Shown here in pieces: positions 43,006 through 51,178 of a DNA stretch of 64,000 nt. Positions within the stretch are counted from its first letter, which is position 1. Every line of letters starts with the position of its first letter. Source of the DNA: Clostridium gelidum. GTDB taxonomy: Bacteria > Bacillota > Clostridia > Clostridiales > Clostridiaceae. The DNA is taken from contig NZ_AP024849.1 in NCBI RefSeq assembly GCF_019977655.1, forward strand, positions 2,637,001-2,701,000. The letters run 5' to 3'. The notes beneath the pieces were generated by a model that made no database searches, had not been told where the DNA came from, and saw only the letters and a list, made by a program, of their open reading frames with translations. Both the position numbers and the translations under genes were made by a program.

Positions 43006-43014
43006 GTAAGAATA
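43006..43014 (+). repeat. Right target-site duplication of the ISLre2 element
   Basis: GTAAGAATA, matching 41284-41292. Confidence 0.85.
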
Positions 43015-43088
43015 TAACAATTAATAGACAAGATATATATATGTTATAATGATGTAAAATATGAAATTTATTGAAGGTGAATGTAGAT

Positions 43089-43763
43089 ATGGAGACTAAA
43101 ACAATTTTATTAATAGAAGATGAGATAGATCTTGCAAATGAAATTGAATTAACACTAAATAAATGGGGATTTAATATTTGTAAAATAGATGAATTTGATA
43201 AAATCCTATCAGAATTTTTAGAGAAAAAACCACAATTAGTATTGCTGGATATAAACTTACCGTTTTATGATGGCTTTTATTGGTGTAAAAAGATAAGAGG
43301 AATGTCAAAGGTTCCTATTATATTTTTATCTTCAAGAAACTCCAATATGGATATGATTATGGGAATTAATGATGGGGCAGATGACTATATAACCAAGCCA
43401 TTTTCAACAGATATTTTAATTACTAAGATAAATGCACTTCTTAGAAGATCTTATGATTATTCAATATCAAGTAATATTTTATTTTATGATGGACTAGCTT
43501 TAGATACAGAAAAAGGTATTGTAACTTATAACGAAAAATCACTGGAACTAACTAAAAATGATATGAAAATATTAAGTACACTTATTAAAAATAAAGGAAA
43601 AATAGTTTCCAGGGAAAATCTTATGATGTCTCTTTGGAATGAAAATGAATTTGTAAATGAGAATACTCTTACTGTAAGTATTAATAGGTTGAGAAATAAA
43701 ATTTTAGAACTAGGATTGAAAGATTTTATAAAAACTAAGAAAGGTATAGGATACATAATTTAA
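43089..43763 (+). CDS. Response regulator of BceR type
   Basis: 224 aa from the ATG at 43089 (AAGGTGA SD at 43074-43080); an in-frame TTG at 43071 precedes the SD. Receiver domain: LLIEDEID, phospho-acceptor Asp in VLLDINLPFYDGFYWCKKIR, and the conserved K in YITKPF. The C-terminal OmpR winged helix spans residues 125-224 (LTKNDMKILSTLIKNKGKIV, SRENLMMSLW). The FYDGFYWC pattern is typical of BceR/GraR-like regulators of peptide-antibiotic resistance. It overlaps the kinase gene by one base. Confidence 0.92.
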   Translation: METKTILLIEDEIDLANEIELTLNKWGFNICKIDEFDKILSEFLEKKPQLVLLDINLPFYDGFYWCKKIRGMSKVPIIFLSSRNSNMDMIMGINDGADDYITKPFSTDILITKINALLRRSYDYSISSNILFYDGLALDTEKGIVTYNEKSLELTKNDMKILSTLIKNKGKIVSRENLMMSLWNENEFVNENTLTVSINRLRNKILELGLKDFIKTKKGIGYII

Positions 43764-44788
43764 TGAATAAAATGAAGTTTTTTAAAGATGGATTATCATA
43801 CTTATCTTTCAATATATTTATTTTTTTAATTATTAATATATATTTATTTTCATTAAATTCTCTAAAGAGCAATTATGATGATATTTTATACTTAGATTTA
43901 ATTATAAGCTTATTCTATATTGCATTCATTTTTATTCGGTATGTAAAATATAAAAGAAATTATGATATGCTATATAATTTATTAAAGAATGAGCAGATAA
44001 TTGAAAGTGAAGCAATAAAAGGTGATACTTTAGAAGAAAGTTTTATTAAAGAAGTGATAAATAGAAATAAAAATTTTATGAATAATAAATCTAAGAAATA
44101 TGAAGAAGCCTTGAAAGAAATGGAAGAATATATATCAAGATGGGTTCACGAAATTAAGTTACCTATATCAGCTCTTAATATTATATTAGATAGAATAGAT
44201 GATATTGAATTAAATAATAGTATTAAGAATCAAGTTGAAAAAATTAACTCTTTAGTTAGTTCTGTTTTATATGGGAGCAGGCTTACTAGTTTACATGAAG
44301 ATATTTTTATAAAAGAAGAAAAATTAAAAGATATAATAGAAAAGTCCATAAGGAATAATGCATTTTTTCTTATAAAAAATAAAATAGATGTGAAACTTGA
44401 TAATTTAAATCAAAATATTTATACAGATTCTAAGTGGATGATTTATGTTGCTGATCAAATAATAAGCAATGCTATAAAATATTGTAGTGATGTTAAAAAG
44501 ATAGAGTTTTCTTCATATGATGAAGAAAACTGTGTTGTTTTAAATATAAAGGATTATGGCATAGGAATTAAAAAAGAAGATATAAAAAGGATTTTTGACA
44601 AGGGCTTCACTGGTATAAATGGTCGTAATAAAATCTATAAATCAACAGGAATGGGCTTGTATTTTTCAAAGAGGGCATTGGATAAGCTTGGGCATAAAAT
44701 AGAGGCGAATTCTAAGGAAAATGAATTTACAGAATTTAAAGTTTATTTTTATAAAATATCAGATTATCTAAATGTGACAAAAATGTAA
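43763..44788 (+). CDS. Intramembrane-sensing histidine kinase of BceS type
   Basis: 341 aa. Two closely spaced N-terminal membrane segments with a short loop (LSFNIFIFLIINIYLFSL, LDLIISLFYIAFIFI) and no extracellular domain, the BceS layout. Phospho-acceptor His lies in SRWVHEIKLPISALNIILDR; the ATPase domain has NAIKYC, LNIKDYGIGI and GFTGINGRNKIYKSTGMGLY. BceS-type kinases sense peptides through the partner ABC permease, encoded downstream here. Confidence 0.92.
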   Translation: MNKMKFFKDGLSYLSFNIFIFLIINIYLFSLNSLKSNYDDILYLDLIISLFYIAFIFIRYVKYKRNYDMLYNLLKNEQIIESEAIKGDTLEESFIKEVINRNKNFMNNKSKKYEEALKEMEEYISRWVHEIKLPISALNIILDRIDDIELNNSIKNQVEKINSLVSSVLYGSRLTSLHEDIFIKEEKLKDIIEKSIRNNAFFLIKNKIDVKLDNLNQNIYTDSKWMIYVADQIISNAIKYCSDVKKIEFSSYDEENCVVLNIKDYGIGIKKEDIKRIFDKGFTGINGRNKIYKSTGMGLYFSKRALDKLGHKIEANSKENEFTEFKVYFYKISDYLNVTKM

Positions 44789-44831
44789 CAGATAATATTG
44801 AAAAGTAACTTTAATAAAAGGATTTTTATAG

Positions 44832-44873
44832 AAAAAACTACTAAACTGTATATGAAAGGTTTAGTAGTTTTTT
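44832..44873 (+). terminator. Intrinsic terminator after kinase gene
   Basis: AAAAAACTACTAAAC pairs with GTTTAGTAGTTTTTT. The downstream S41 and ABC genes thus need their own promoter. Confidence 0.85.
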
Positions 44874-44880
44874 CATATAT

Positions 44881-44952
44881 AAGGCACTATCAAAAAAATA
44901 ACAAGTCAATCCGCCAGAATATTTGGACTTGTTATTTTCTTTCATGTGCCTA
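44881..44952. repeat. Short palindromic repeat element (72 bp)
   Basis: The outer arms AGGCAC and GTGCCT enclose inner arms AAAATAACAAGTC and GACTTGTTATTTT. The left half recurs in part at 331-352, and related GACTTGTTA palindromes occur at 590-621 and 9137-9177. Probably a REP- or MITE-like unit, or a second terminator-like hairpin. Confidence 0.5.
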
Positions 44953-44982
44953 AACTAAGAAAATGGAGGATAGAGAAAAAGT

Positions 44983-46287
44983 ATGAAATGTAGATTTTTT
45001 TCAAAAATAATAATTGCAACACTGGTACTAATTATGAGTTTAGGCCTCATTGGATGCAATAGTACAAACAATAAAGATAAATTTAAAGAATTTAGTAATT
45101 TATCTAAGCAGGAGAAAATAGTTAAGATGAAGGAAGAGGTAGAGTATCTTTGCAGTAATTTGGAAAAGAAGCACATAAATTTATATCATAGTATTTCAAA
45201 AGAGGATTTTGAAAAGAAAAAAGAAGAGTTAATTACTAATATTCCTCAAATTGAGGATGAAGTTGATTATTATTATGCTTTGTCAGAATTAATGACTGGT
45301 TTAAATGATGCGCACACAGCCATTGGAGTTTCAGATGATATTATGAATGAAAGTTACTTTTATGATTTTGATATAAAGAAATTTCAAGAAGGATGGATTC
45401 TTATGGGAATAGATAAAAGTAATGAAAATTTATTAGGATATAAGGTGACATCTATCAATGGTATAAAAATAGATGAAGTTTTTAATAGAATTTTAAATGT
45501 CATGCCTCATGAGAATCCATATAAAATAGCTAATAATTTTTCGCTTTATGTTGAAACAGCACAATTGTTAAAGAGAGTAAAAGTTATAAGTGATATTTCG
45601 GAGAATATTACCGTATCATTAGAGGATGAAAATCAAAATTCAGTAGATATAAAAGTTTCAGCGGCAAAAGATGATAATGTGCAAAATGAAAAGCATTCAC
45701 TACTTCGAGATAAAGTAAAAAAGACTATGACATCAAATATAAAAGAAGAAAAATATTGGTTTGATAAAATTGATGATAATGATTTATATGTACAATATAA
45801 CAAGTGTATGGAAGATAATACTTTACCTATAAAAGAATTTAGCAAGGAAATTTCTAAGAAAATAGAAGATAATAATTTCAAGAAAGTAATATTAGATTTC
45901 CGATACAATGGAGGTGGATCTTCTAACGTAATAGAACCTCTATTTGATGAATTGCAGGAAAATAAAGAAAAATATAATCTTAAATATTATATTTTAATAG
46001 GGAATCAGACTTTTTCATCAGCAATTTTAAATGCTTATGAAGGTAAAAAAAGATTAAAGGCAACTTTAGTTGGACAGCCTACTGGTGGTGATCTTAATCA
46101 TTATGGTGAAGTTAAAAAATTTGAATTACCTTATAGTGGATTTTCAGTTGCTTATTCAACAAAGTATTTTGAAAATATTAAGAATTATGACAAGGATGCA
46201 TTGTATCCAGATATTAGTGTGGAAAATACAATTAATGATTATATATATGGAATTGATGATGATGTACAAGCTGCTATTAAAGATTAA
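44983..46287 (+). CDS. S41-family peptidase-like lipoprotein
   Basis: 434 aa with ATGGAGGATAG SD. The signal peptide ends with a lipobox LIGC (KIIIATLVLIMSLGLIGCNS), so it is membrane anchored outside. A tail-specific-protease (S41) domain follows: VILDFRYNGGGSSNVIEPLF, catalytic-serine region IGNQTFSSAILNAYEG, ATLVGQPTGGDLNHYGEVKK. It lacks an obvious PDZ domain. It sits between BceRS and BceAB, so a role in cleaving or handling extracellular peptides is plausible. Substrates are unknown. Confidence 0.85.
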   Translation: MKCRFFSKIIIATLVLIMSLGLIGCNSTNNKDKFKEFSNLSKQEKIVKMKEEVEYLCSNLEKKHINLYHSISKEDFEKKKEELITNIPQIEDEVDYYYALSELMTGLNDAHTAIGVSDDIMNESYFYDFDIKKFQEGWILMGIDKSNENLLGYKVTSINGIKIDEVFNRILNVMPHENPYKIANNFSLYVETAQLLKRVKVISDISENITVSLEDENQNSVDIKVSAAKDDNVQNEKHSLLRDKVKKTMTSNIKEEKYWFDKIDDNDLYVQYNKCMEDNTLPIKEFSKEISKKIEDNNFKKVILDFRYNGGGSSNVIEPLFDELQENKEKYNLKYYILIGNQTFSSAILNAYEGKKRLKATLVGQPTGGDLNHYGEVKKFELPYSGFSVAYSTKYFENIKNYDKDALYPDISVENTINDYIYGIDDDVQAAIKD

Positions 46288-46378
46288 TTTGTTAACTACA
46301 GATTAGATATGTAGAGCATAAATTAAGTGAAAAACTTTCAGGTTATAAATATTAAGATAATAAATGGAGGATTAGGTG

Positions 46379-47131
46379 ATGGGCAAGATTTTAACGGTTA
46401 ATGATATTACAAAAGAATATGGAATTAAGGGTTTTAGAAGCAGGATTTTAAATAATGTAAGTTTAGTAGTTAACAAAGGAGATTTTATTTCAATTATGGG
46501 GCCTTCAGGATCAGGAAAGACAACTCTTTTAAATTTGATGTCAACTCTTGATAAACCTACTAGTGGTGAAATTATATTAAATGGTGTGGATGTAACTAAA
46601 ACAAGTAATAAGGAATTATCTAAAATAAGAAAAGAAAACATTGGGTTTATATTTCAGGATTATAATCTGTTAGACAATATGACTTTAATGGATAATATAG
46701 CTTTGCCATTAGCACTCGGAAGGAAAAAAAGCAAATTAATAGAAGATAAAGTAATAGAAATATCAGATATCTTTGGACTAAAGGATCATTTAAATAAATA
46801 TCCTTATGAATTATCAGGAGGTCAAAAACAAAGAGGTGCAGCAGCTAGGGCTTTAATTACAAACCCTAAAATAGTATTTGCAGATGAGCCAACAGGAGCA
46901 CTTGATTCAAGATCATCATCTGAATTGCTAGAATGTTTATGTAGAATTAATGAAAAAGAAAATGCAACTATAATTATGGTTACCCATGATAGTGCTTGTG
47001 CAAGTTATTCTAACGAAGTATATATGCTCAGTGATGGTAAAATAATGTGTAAGCTAAATAAAGGTAACGATAGAAAAGAATTTTATAAGAGAATAATTGA
47101 TATGCTTGCATCTATTGGAGGTGCATGTTAA
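46379..47131 (+). CDS. ABC transporter ATP-binding protein of BceA type
   Basis: 250 aa from the ATG at 46379 (TGGAGG SD); GTG at 46376 is closer and less likely. Walker A IMGPSGSGKTTLLNLMSTLD, Q-loop FIFQDYNLLDNM, signature ELSGGQKQRGAAARAL, Walker B IVFADEPTGALDSRSS and H-loop VTHDSACAS. It is the MacB/BceA type of ATPase. It powers the adjacent FtsX-like permease in peptide-antibiotic detoxification or sensing. The next gene overlaps by one base. Confidence 0.92.
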   Translation: MGKILTVNDITKEYGIKGFRSRILNNVSLVVNKGDFISIMGPSGSGKTTLLNLMSTLDKPTSGEIILNGVDVTKTSNKELSKIRKENIGFIFQDYNLLDNMTLMDNIALPLALGRKKSKLIEDKVIEISDIFGLKDHLNKYPYELSGGQKQRGAAARALITNPKIVFADEPTGALDSRSSSELLECLCRINEKENATIIMVTHDSACASYSNEVYMLSDGKIMCKLNKGNDRKEFYKRIIDMLASIGGAC

Positions 47132-49038
47132 TGAATGTATTTAGCATTGCATTAAACAATTTGAAAAACAATATAAAAATATATTCTATGTTTTTTATTT
47201 CAATGATTTTTTCAGTATTTATATTAGTGAATTTTGAATTGCTATTATATGGAGACATAATGCAATATATTGGCAAAATCAATAAAGATATTTATATTGT
47301 TTTACTCAAATGTGTAATTGCAGTTTTAATTATATTTATGATATTTTTCATCTGGTATTCAACTAATATATTTCTTAGGAAGAGAAAAAAAGAAATTGGA
47401 ATTTATGTGTTTAGTGGACTTGATTTATTTATAATAGGAAAAATTTATTTTATAGAAGTATTTTTAATGGGATTAAGCTCATGCATAATAGGAATAAGCC
47501 TAGGAACAATATTTTCAAAGTTTTTTCAGATGATAATATTAAAAATATCTGGTTATGAATTAGATGTGGCATTTGATATAGGATTGGTTCCAATAGTAAA
47601 TACAATTTTAATATTTATGACTATATTTTTAATAATGACCTTAAAAGGCTTGTTAAATATATATAGAAGTAAAATAATAAATCTTTTAAATGCTCATAAG
47701 AAGGAGACTAGAATTCCTAAGGTTACTATTATTACATACATAGTGGCAGTAGCTTCAGTAATTATTACTATATATGCTTATATTTTAGCAACAAAAGCGT
47801 GTTCAACTGAAAATATGGGATATGTAATATATTCAACATTTTTTATTATAATTGGAAGTTTTGGATTCTTTGGAAGTGTACTTTCAATTATATTTAATAT
47901 GTTAATTAACACTAAAAAAGTTTTATACGCTGGAAACAACATAATAACTATAAATAATTTAGCTTATAGATTTAAAAAGAACTATAAAATTTATGCGATT
48001 ATAACTATTTTAATTACAACTACAATTTCTACATTAGGTGTAGCAATATCAAGTAAGACATCTTATGATAAGCAGATGAGAAGTCTCTCAGCATATACTT
48101 TTTCTTTTGTATCAAATAGCAATATAGATACAAAGCCTGTAAAAGATAGTATATGGGATAATAAAATAATGGATGATATAAACACAAGGTTTTTATATGG
48201 TGATGATAAGGTAAGTTCTAATAGTAGTTATGAATATAGATATAAGAATACACTTATTTTAGAATATAATGATTTTATAAATATATTGAAATATTTAAAA
48301 TATAAAAATATTAATGACATTAATGAAAATATGGTGAAAAACAATAATGTTATTGTGATAGATAGAGAAAATGTAATAAATGGGAAAAATAATAAAACTG
48401 TAACTGAATTTAATATTGGACAGGATGTTTATAAAACATCTTATAATTTATCCATATTGTTATTTGGAAGTATGTCTAGCAAGAGAGATATACTAGTTGT
48501 AAGCAAAGATAACTATGAAAAAATAAAAGTAATAACAAATGAAGCAAATTTTTATGGGATTAAGCTTGAAAATGATCAAAGGTTATACCATATTCTTAAT
48601 AAGATAAATAGTAAGCTGCCTGAAGATGTAACAAATTCTTATTATATGGATGAAATTCAAGGAATTAAGTGGCTTACTTTCTCCTATGCTATAGGAGTAG
48701 TATTGTTTTTAGTTTTTTTATTAGCGACTGGAACAATATTATATATGAAAATTTATAGTGATGCTTATGAGGATAAGGAGAAATATCTAATATTGTTAAA
48801 GATGGGAGTAGAAGAAAAAGAGATATTAGGTGCTTTAAAGAAAGAAATAAGTTTGTTGTATGCTATACCTTTACTTCTAGCTAGCATTAATAGCTATTTT
48901 TCAGTAAAAATACTGAATAGTTATATGGAATTAAATCTAGTAAAACTTTATATAAGTAGTATTGGAGTTTGTATTTTTGTATTTATTATACTTTATGTAC
49001 AATCAATAAGATATATAAAACAGTTAGTTTTGAAATAG
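47131..49038 (+). CDS. BceB-like ABC permease
   Basis: 635 aa from the ATG at 47131 (GGAGGT SD 8 bases upstream). About ten membrane segments, with a large extracellular loop at residues 290-500 between the sixth-eighth segments, as in BceB (FtsX-like domains at both ends). The extracellular loop (SFVSNSNIDTKPVKDSIWDN etc.) is variable and probably binds peptides or lipid-bound peptides. Completes a BceRS-BceAB resistance module. Confidence 0.9.
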   Translation: MNVFSIALNNLKNNIKIYSMFFISMIFSVFILVNFELLLYGDIMQYIGKINKDIYIVLLKCVIAVLIIFMIFFIWYSTNIFLRKRKKEIGIYVFSGLDLFIIGKIYFIEVFLMGLSSCIIGISLGTIFSKFFQMIILKISGYELDVAFDIGLVPIVNTILIFMTIFLIMTLKGLLNIYRSKIINLLNAHKKETRIPKVTIITYIVAVASVIITIYAYILATKACSTENMGYVIYSTFFIIIGSFGFFGSVLSIIFNMLINTKKVLYAGNNIITINNLAYRFKKNYKIYAIITILITTTISTLGVAISSKTSYDKQMRSLSAYTFSFVSNSNIDTKPVKDSIWDNKIMDDINTRFLYGDDKVSSNSSYEYRYKNTLILEYNDFINILKYLKYKNINDINENMVKNNNVIVIDRENVINGKNNKTVTEFNIGQDVYKTSYNLSILLFGSMSSKRDILVVSKDNYEKIKVITNEANFYGIKLENDQRLYHILNKINSKLPEDVTNSYYMDEIQGIKWLTFSYAIGVVLFLVFLLATGTILYMKIYSDAYEDKEKYLILLKMGVEEKEILGALKKEISLLYAIPLLLASINSYFSVKILNSYMELNLVKLYISSIGVCIFVFIILYVQSIRYIKQLVLK

Positions 49039-49040
49039 AG

Positions 49041-49230
49041 TGATAAGAATGTAATTTTACTTATAGATGAATAATAAGATTGGATTAGTTATGGAATTTA
49101 AGAAAATTGATGGCTAGAGCATTGCATTATGCTCTAGCCTATTTTGCAAATGAAAAGATAATAGTTAGAATTTCATAGATGCATTATAGGAAGAATATAA
49201 TAATTAATAGAGAAGATATATATAAAAGTA
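49041..49230 (+). pseudogene. Shredded remnant of a second AAA/nuclease (DUF1703) gene with terminator
   Basis: 49042-49075 matches 40025-40058 (Walker B region NKNVILLIDE), 49076-49112 matches about 41008-41044 (nuclease core LGLVMEFKKID), and 49113-49160 matches the terminator 41211-41256. Then 49160-49230 matches the 3' flank of the 39524 gene, with the ISLre2 insertion absent. Two large internal deletions remove everything else. Confidence 0.8.
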
Positions 49231-49265
49231 CAATAAGATATTAAAAAAGAAAAATATTGACTACA

Positions 49266-49283
49266 TATAGATACATATCTATA
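49266..49283. promoter_or_regulatory. ArsR-type operator
   Basis: TATAGATA-CA-TATCTATA, a perfect 8-bp inverted repeat around CA, 50 bases upstream of the arsR-like gene. ArsR/SmtB repressors bind such imperfect 12-2-12 palindromes. Confidence 0.65.
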
Positions 49284-49333
49284 CTATATACATAGATTAT
49301 TAATTATGAATAATCTTTTGAAAGGAGCATAAT

Positions 49334-49678
49334 ATGAGTTCAGAATATGAAACAAATGCAAAAATATTAAAAGCTTTAAGTGATCCCAATAGACTTAAGA
49401 TAATTGATTTATTATCTTGTGGTGAAAAGTGTGCGTGCGTGATATTGGAAAGTTTTGAATTTACACAACCTACATTATCTCATCATATGAAAGTTTTGAT
49501 GGATTGTGGCTTGATTGAAGTCAGAAAAGATGGTATATGGAATTATTATAAACTAAAAGGTAAGAATACTAATAAATTAGTATTGTTTTTAATGAACTTA
49601 ATTACGGAAAAAGAAAACTGCATATGTAACAATCCTAAATGTGCATGTAAAGATAATAACATAAAGGATGAATTTTAA
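49334..49678 (+). CDS. ArsR/SmtB family metalloregulator
   Basis: 114 aa with AAAGGAG SD. Winged helix: ILKALSDPNRLKIIDLLSCG, FTQPTLSHHMKVLMDCGLIE, KDGIWNYYKL. The metal motif is CGEKCACVI (CxxxCxC, the ELCVC-like arsenic-binding type), and additional cysteines occur in the C-terminal tail (NCICNNPKCACKDN), which is unusually Cys-rich. It probably senses arsenite or a heavy metal and represses its own transcription through the site at 49266. No arsenic genes follow; a MATE pump does. Confidence 0.9.
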   Translation: MSSEYETNAKILKALSDPNRLKIIDLLSCGEKCACVILESFEFTQPTLSHHMKVLMDCGLIEVRKDGIWNYYKLKGKNTNKLVLFLMNLITEKENCICNNPKCACKDNNIKDEF

Positions 49679-49822
49679 AATTACATAGAAGATTGGATTA
49701 TAATTTTTAAAAATGCAGATGATGAAATACAGAAAATATATTGGTATTTATAGAAGTGTTATGGCATAAGAATTTTTGGAATTAAGGAACCATAATCAAT
49801 CTTAAATATGAATGGAGATAAA

Positions 49823-51136
49823 ATGAAGAAAATAGATTTGACAGAAGGTAGTGCTATAAAAGTTCTGACAACTTTAGCTGTACCTATAATGGGAAGTTCT
49901 CTGCTACAATTTACATATAACTTAGTTGACATGTTATGGGTTGGCAGACTAGGAAGTGGTGCAGTTGCAAGCATAGGGTCATCAAGCTTTTATATAGGAC
50001 TTGGATATTCTATAAATGCATTAGTAGTTATTGGAACTGGAATAAAAGTTTCTCATGCTATAGGTGAAAAAAAAGAAAATGCTGTTAAAGAATACATTAA
50101 TGCAGGACTGTTAATTAATACAATAATTGGCCTTGTTTTTGGAATTCTACTTATTTTAATTGGAAGAAACCTTATAGGGTTTTTACATATTGGCAATCCT
50201 ATAGTTGAAAAAGATGCTTATCTTTTTTTGGCTATAAGTGGACCAACTATATTTTTTGCATTTTTTAATTTGTTATATGCAAGGATATTAGGTAGCTTTG
50301 GTAATAACAAATTGGCATTTAAAATTAATTCTATAGGTGTAGTTGTAAATATAATATTAGATCCTATATTCATTTATGTGTTTAAGCTTGGAGTGGTAGG
50401 TGCATCAATTGCTACTATGTTAGCTAATATTATAATGTTTGCATTATATTTAATGGAATCATCAGGGATGCTTAAATTTAGTTTTGATATTAAAATTGAT
50501 TATAAAAAAGTGAAGGAAATAATAATTTTAGGATTTCCTATGGCTTTTCAAAGAATTTTATTTACTATAATTAATATATTCCTTGCAAGAATTATAGCTA
50601 TATTTGGTTCAGATGCTATAGCAGCACAAAAAATAGGTCTTCAAATTGAATCAATTACTTATATGGTTATTGGAGGACTACAGGGAGCAGTAGCAGCGTT
50701 TATTGGACAGAATTTTGGCGCTAAAAAACATGATAGAATAAAAGAAGGATATAATGCAGCCTTGAAAATTGCAATAATTTACTCTTTATTAATGGCATTT
50801 ATATTTATATTTGGAAGTACACCCTTAATTAAATTATTTGTTAGTGATGAAAATACTATAGTTATTGCAAAAGCATATTTACAAGTGATAGCTTTTTCAC
50901 AAATATTTAGTGCTACAGAAAGTGTGTCAAATGGTCTGTTTACAGGCATTGGTAAACCTAAAATATCGTCTATTATAAGTGTTATATTTACTAGTTTAAG
51001 ACTGCCGATGGCATTAGTTTTAATAAAGCCCTTTGGGATAACTGGTATTTGGATAAGTATTGCAATATCTAGTATTTTAAAGGGAAGCACCGCGTATCTA
51101 TTATATAGAATAGAAGTAAAAGGAAATTTAAAATAA
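49823..51136 (+). CDS. MATE family multidrug efflux transporter
   Basis: 437 aa from the ATG at 49823; an ATG at 49808 would place the TGGAGAT SD within the gene. Twelve hydrophobic segments with the MATE pattern (VPIMGSSLLQFTYNLVDMLW, VGRLGSGAVASIGSS, and TGIGKPKISSIISVIFTS in the second half). It exports drugs or other cations with Na+ or H+. An MepA/YpnP-like member. It shares a direction with the arsR-like gene 144 bases upstream. Confidence 0.9.
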   Translation: MKKIDLTEGSAIKVLTTLAVPIMGSSLLQFTYNLVDMLWVGRLGSGAVASIGSSSFYIGLGYSINALVVIGTGIKVSHAIGEKKENAVKEYINAGLLINTIIGLVFGILLILIGRNLIGFLHIGNPIVEKDAYLFLAISGPTIFFAFFNLLYARILGSFGNNKLAFKINSIGVVVNIILDPIFIYVFKLGVVGASIATMLANIIMFALYLMESSGMLKFSFDIKIDYKKVKEIIILGFPMAFQRILFTIINIFLARIIAIFGSDAIAAQKIGLQIESITYMVIGGLQGAVAAFIGQNFGAKKHDRIKEGYNAALKIAIIYSLLMAFIFIFGSTPLIKLFVSDENTIVIAKAYLQVIAFSQIFSATESVSNGLFTGIGKPKISSIISVIFTSLRLPMALVLIKPFGITGIWISIAISSILKGSTAYLLYRIEVKGNLK

Positions 51137-51178
51137 TAATAAAAGATATATATAAAGCTGGATTGAGGGAGGCAGGAA

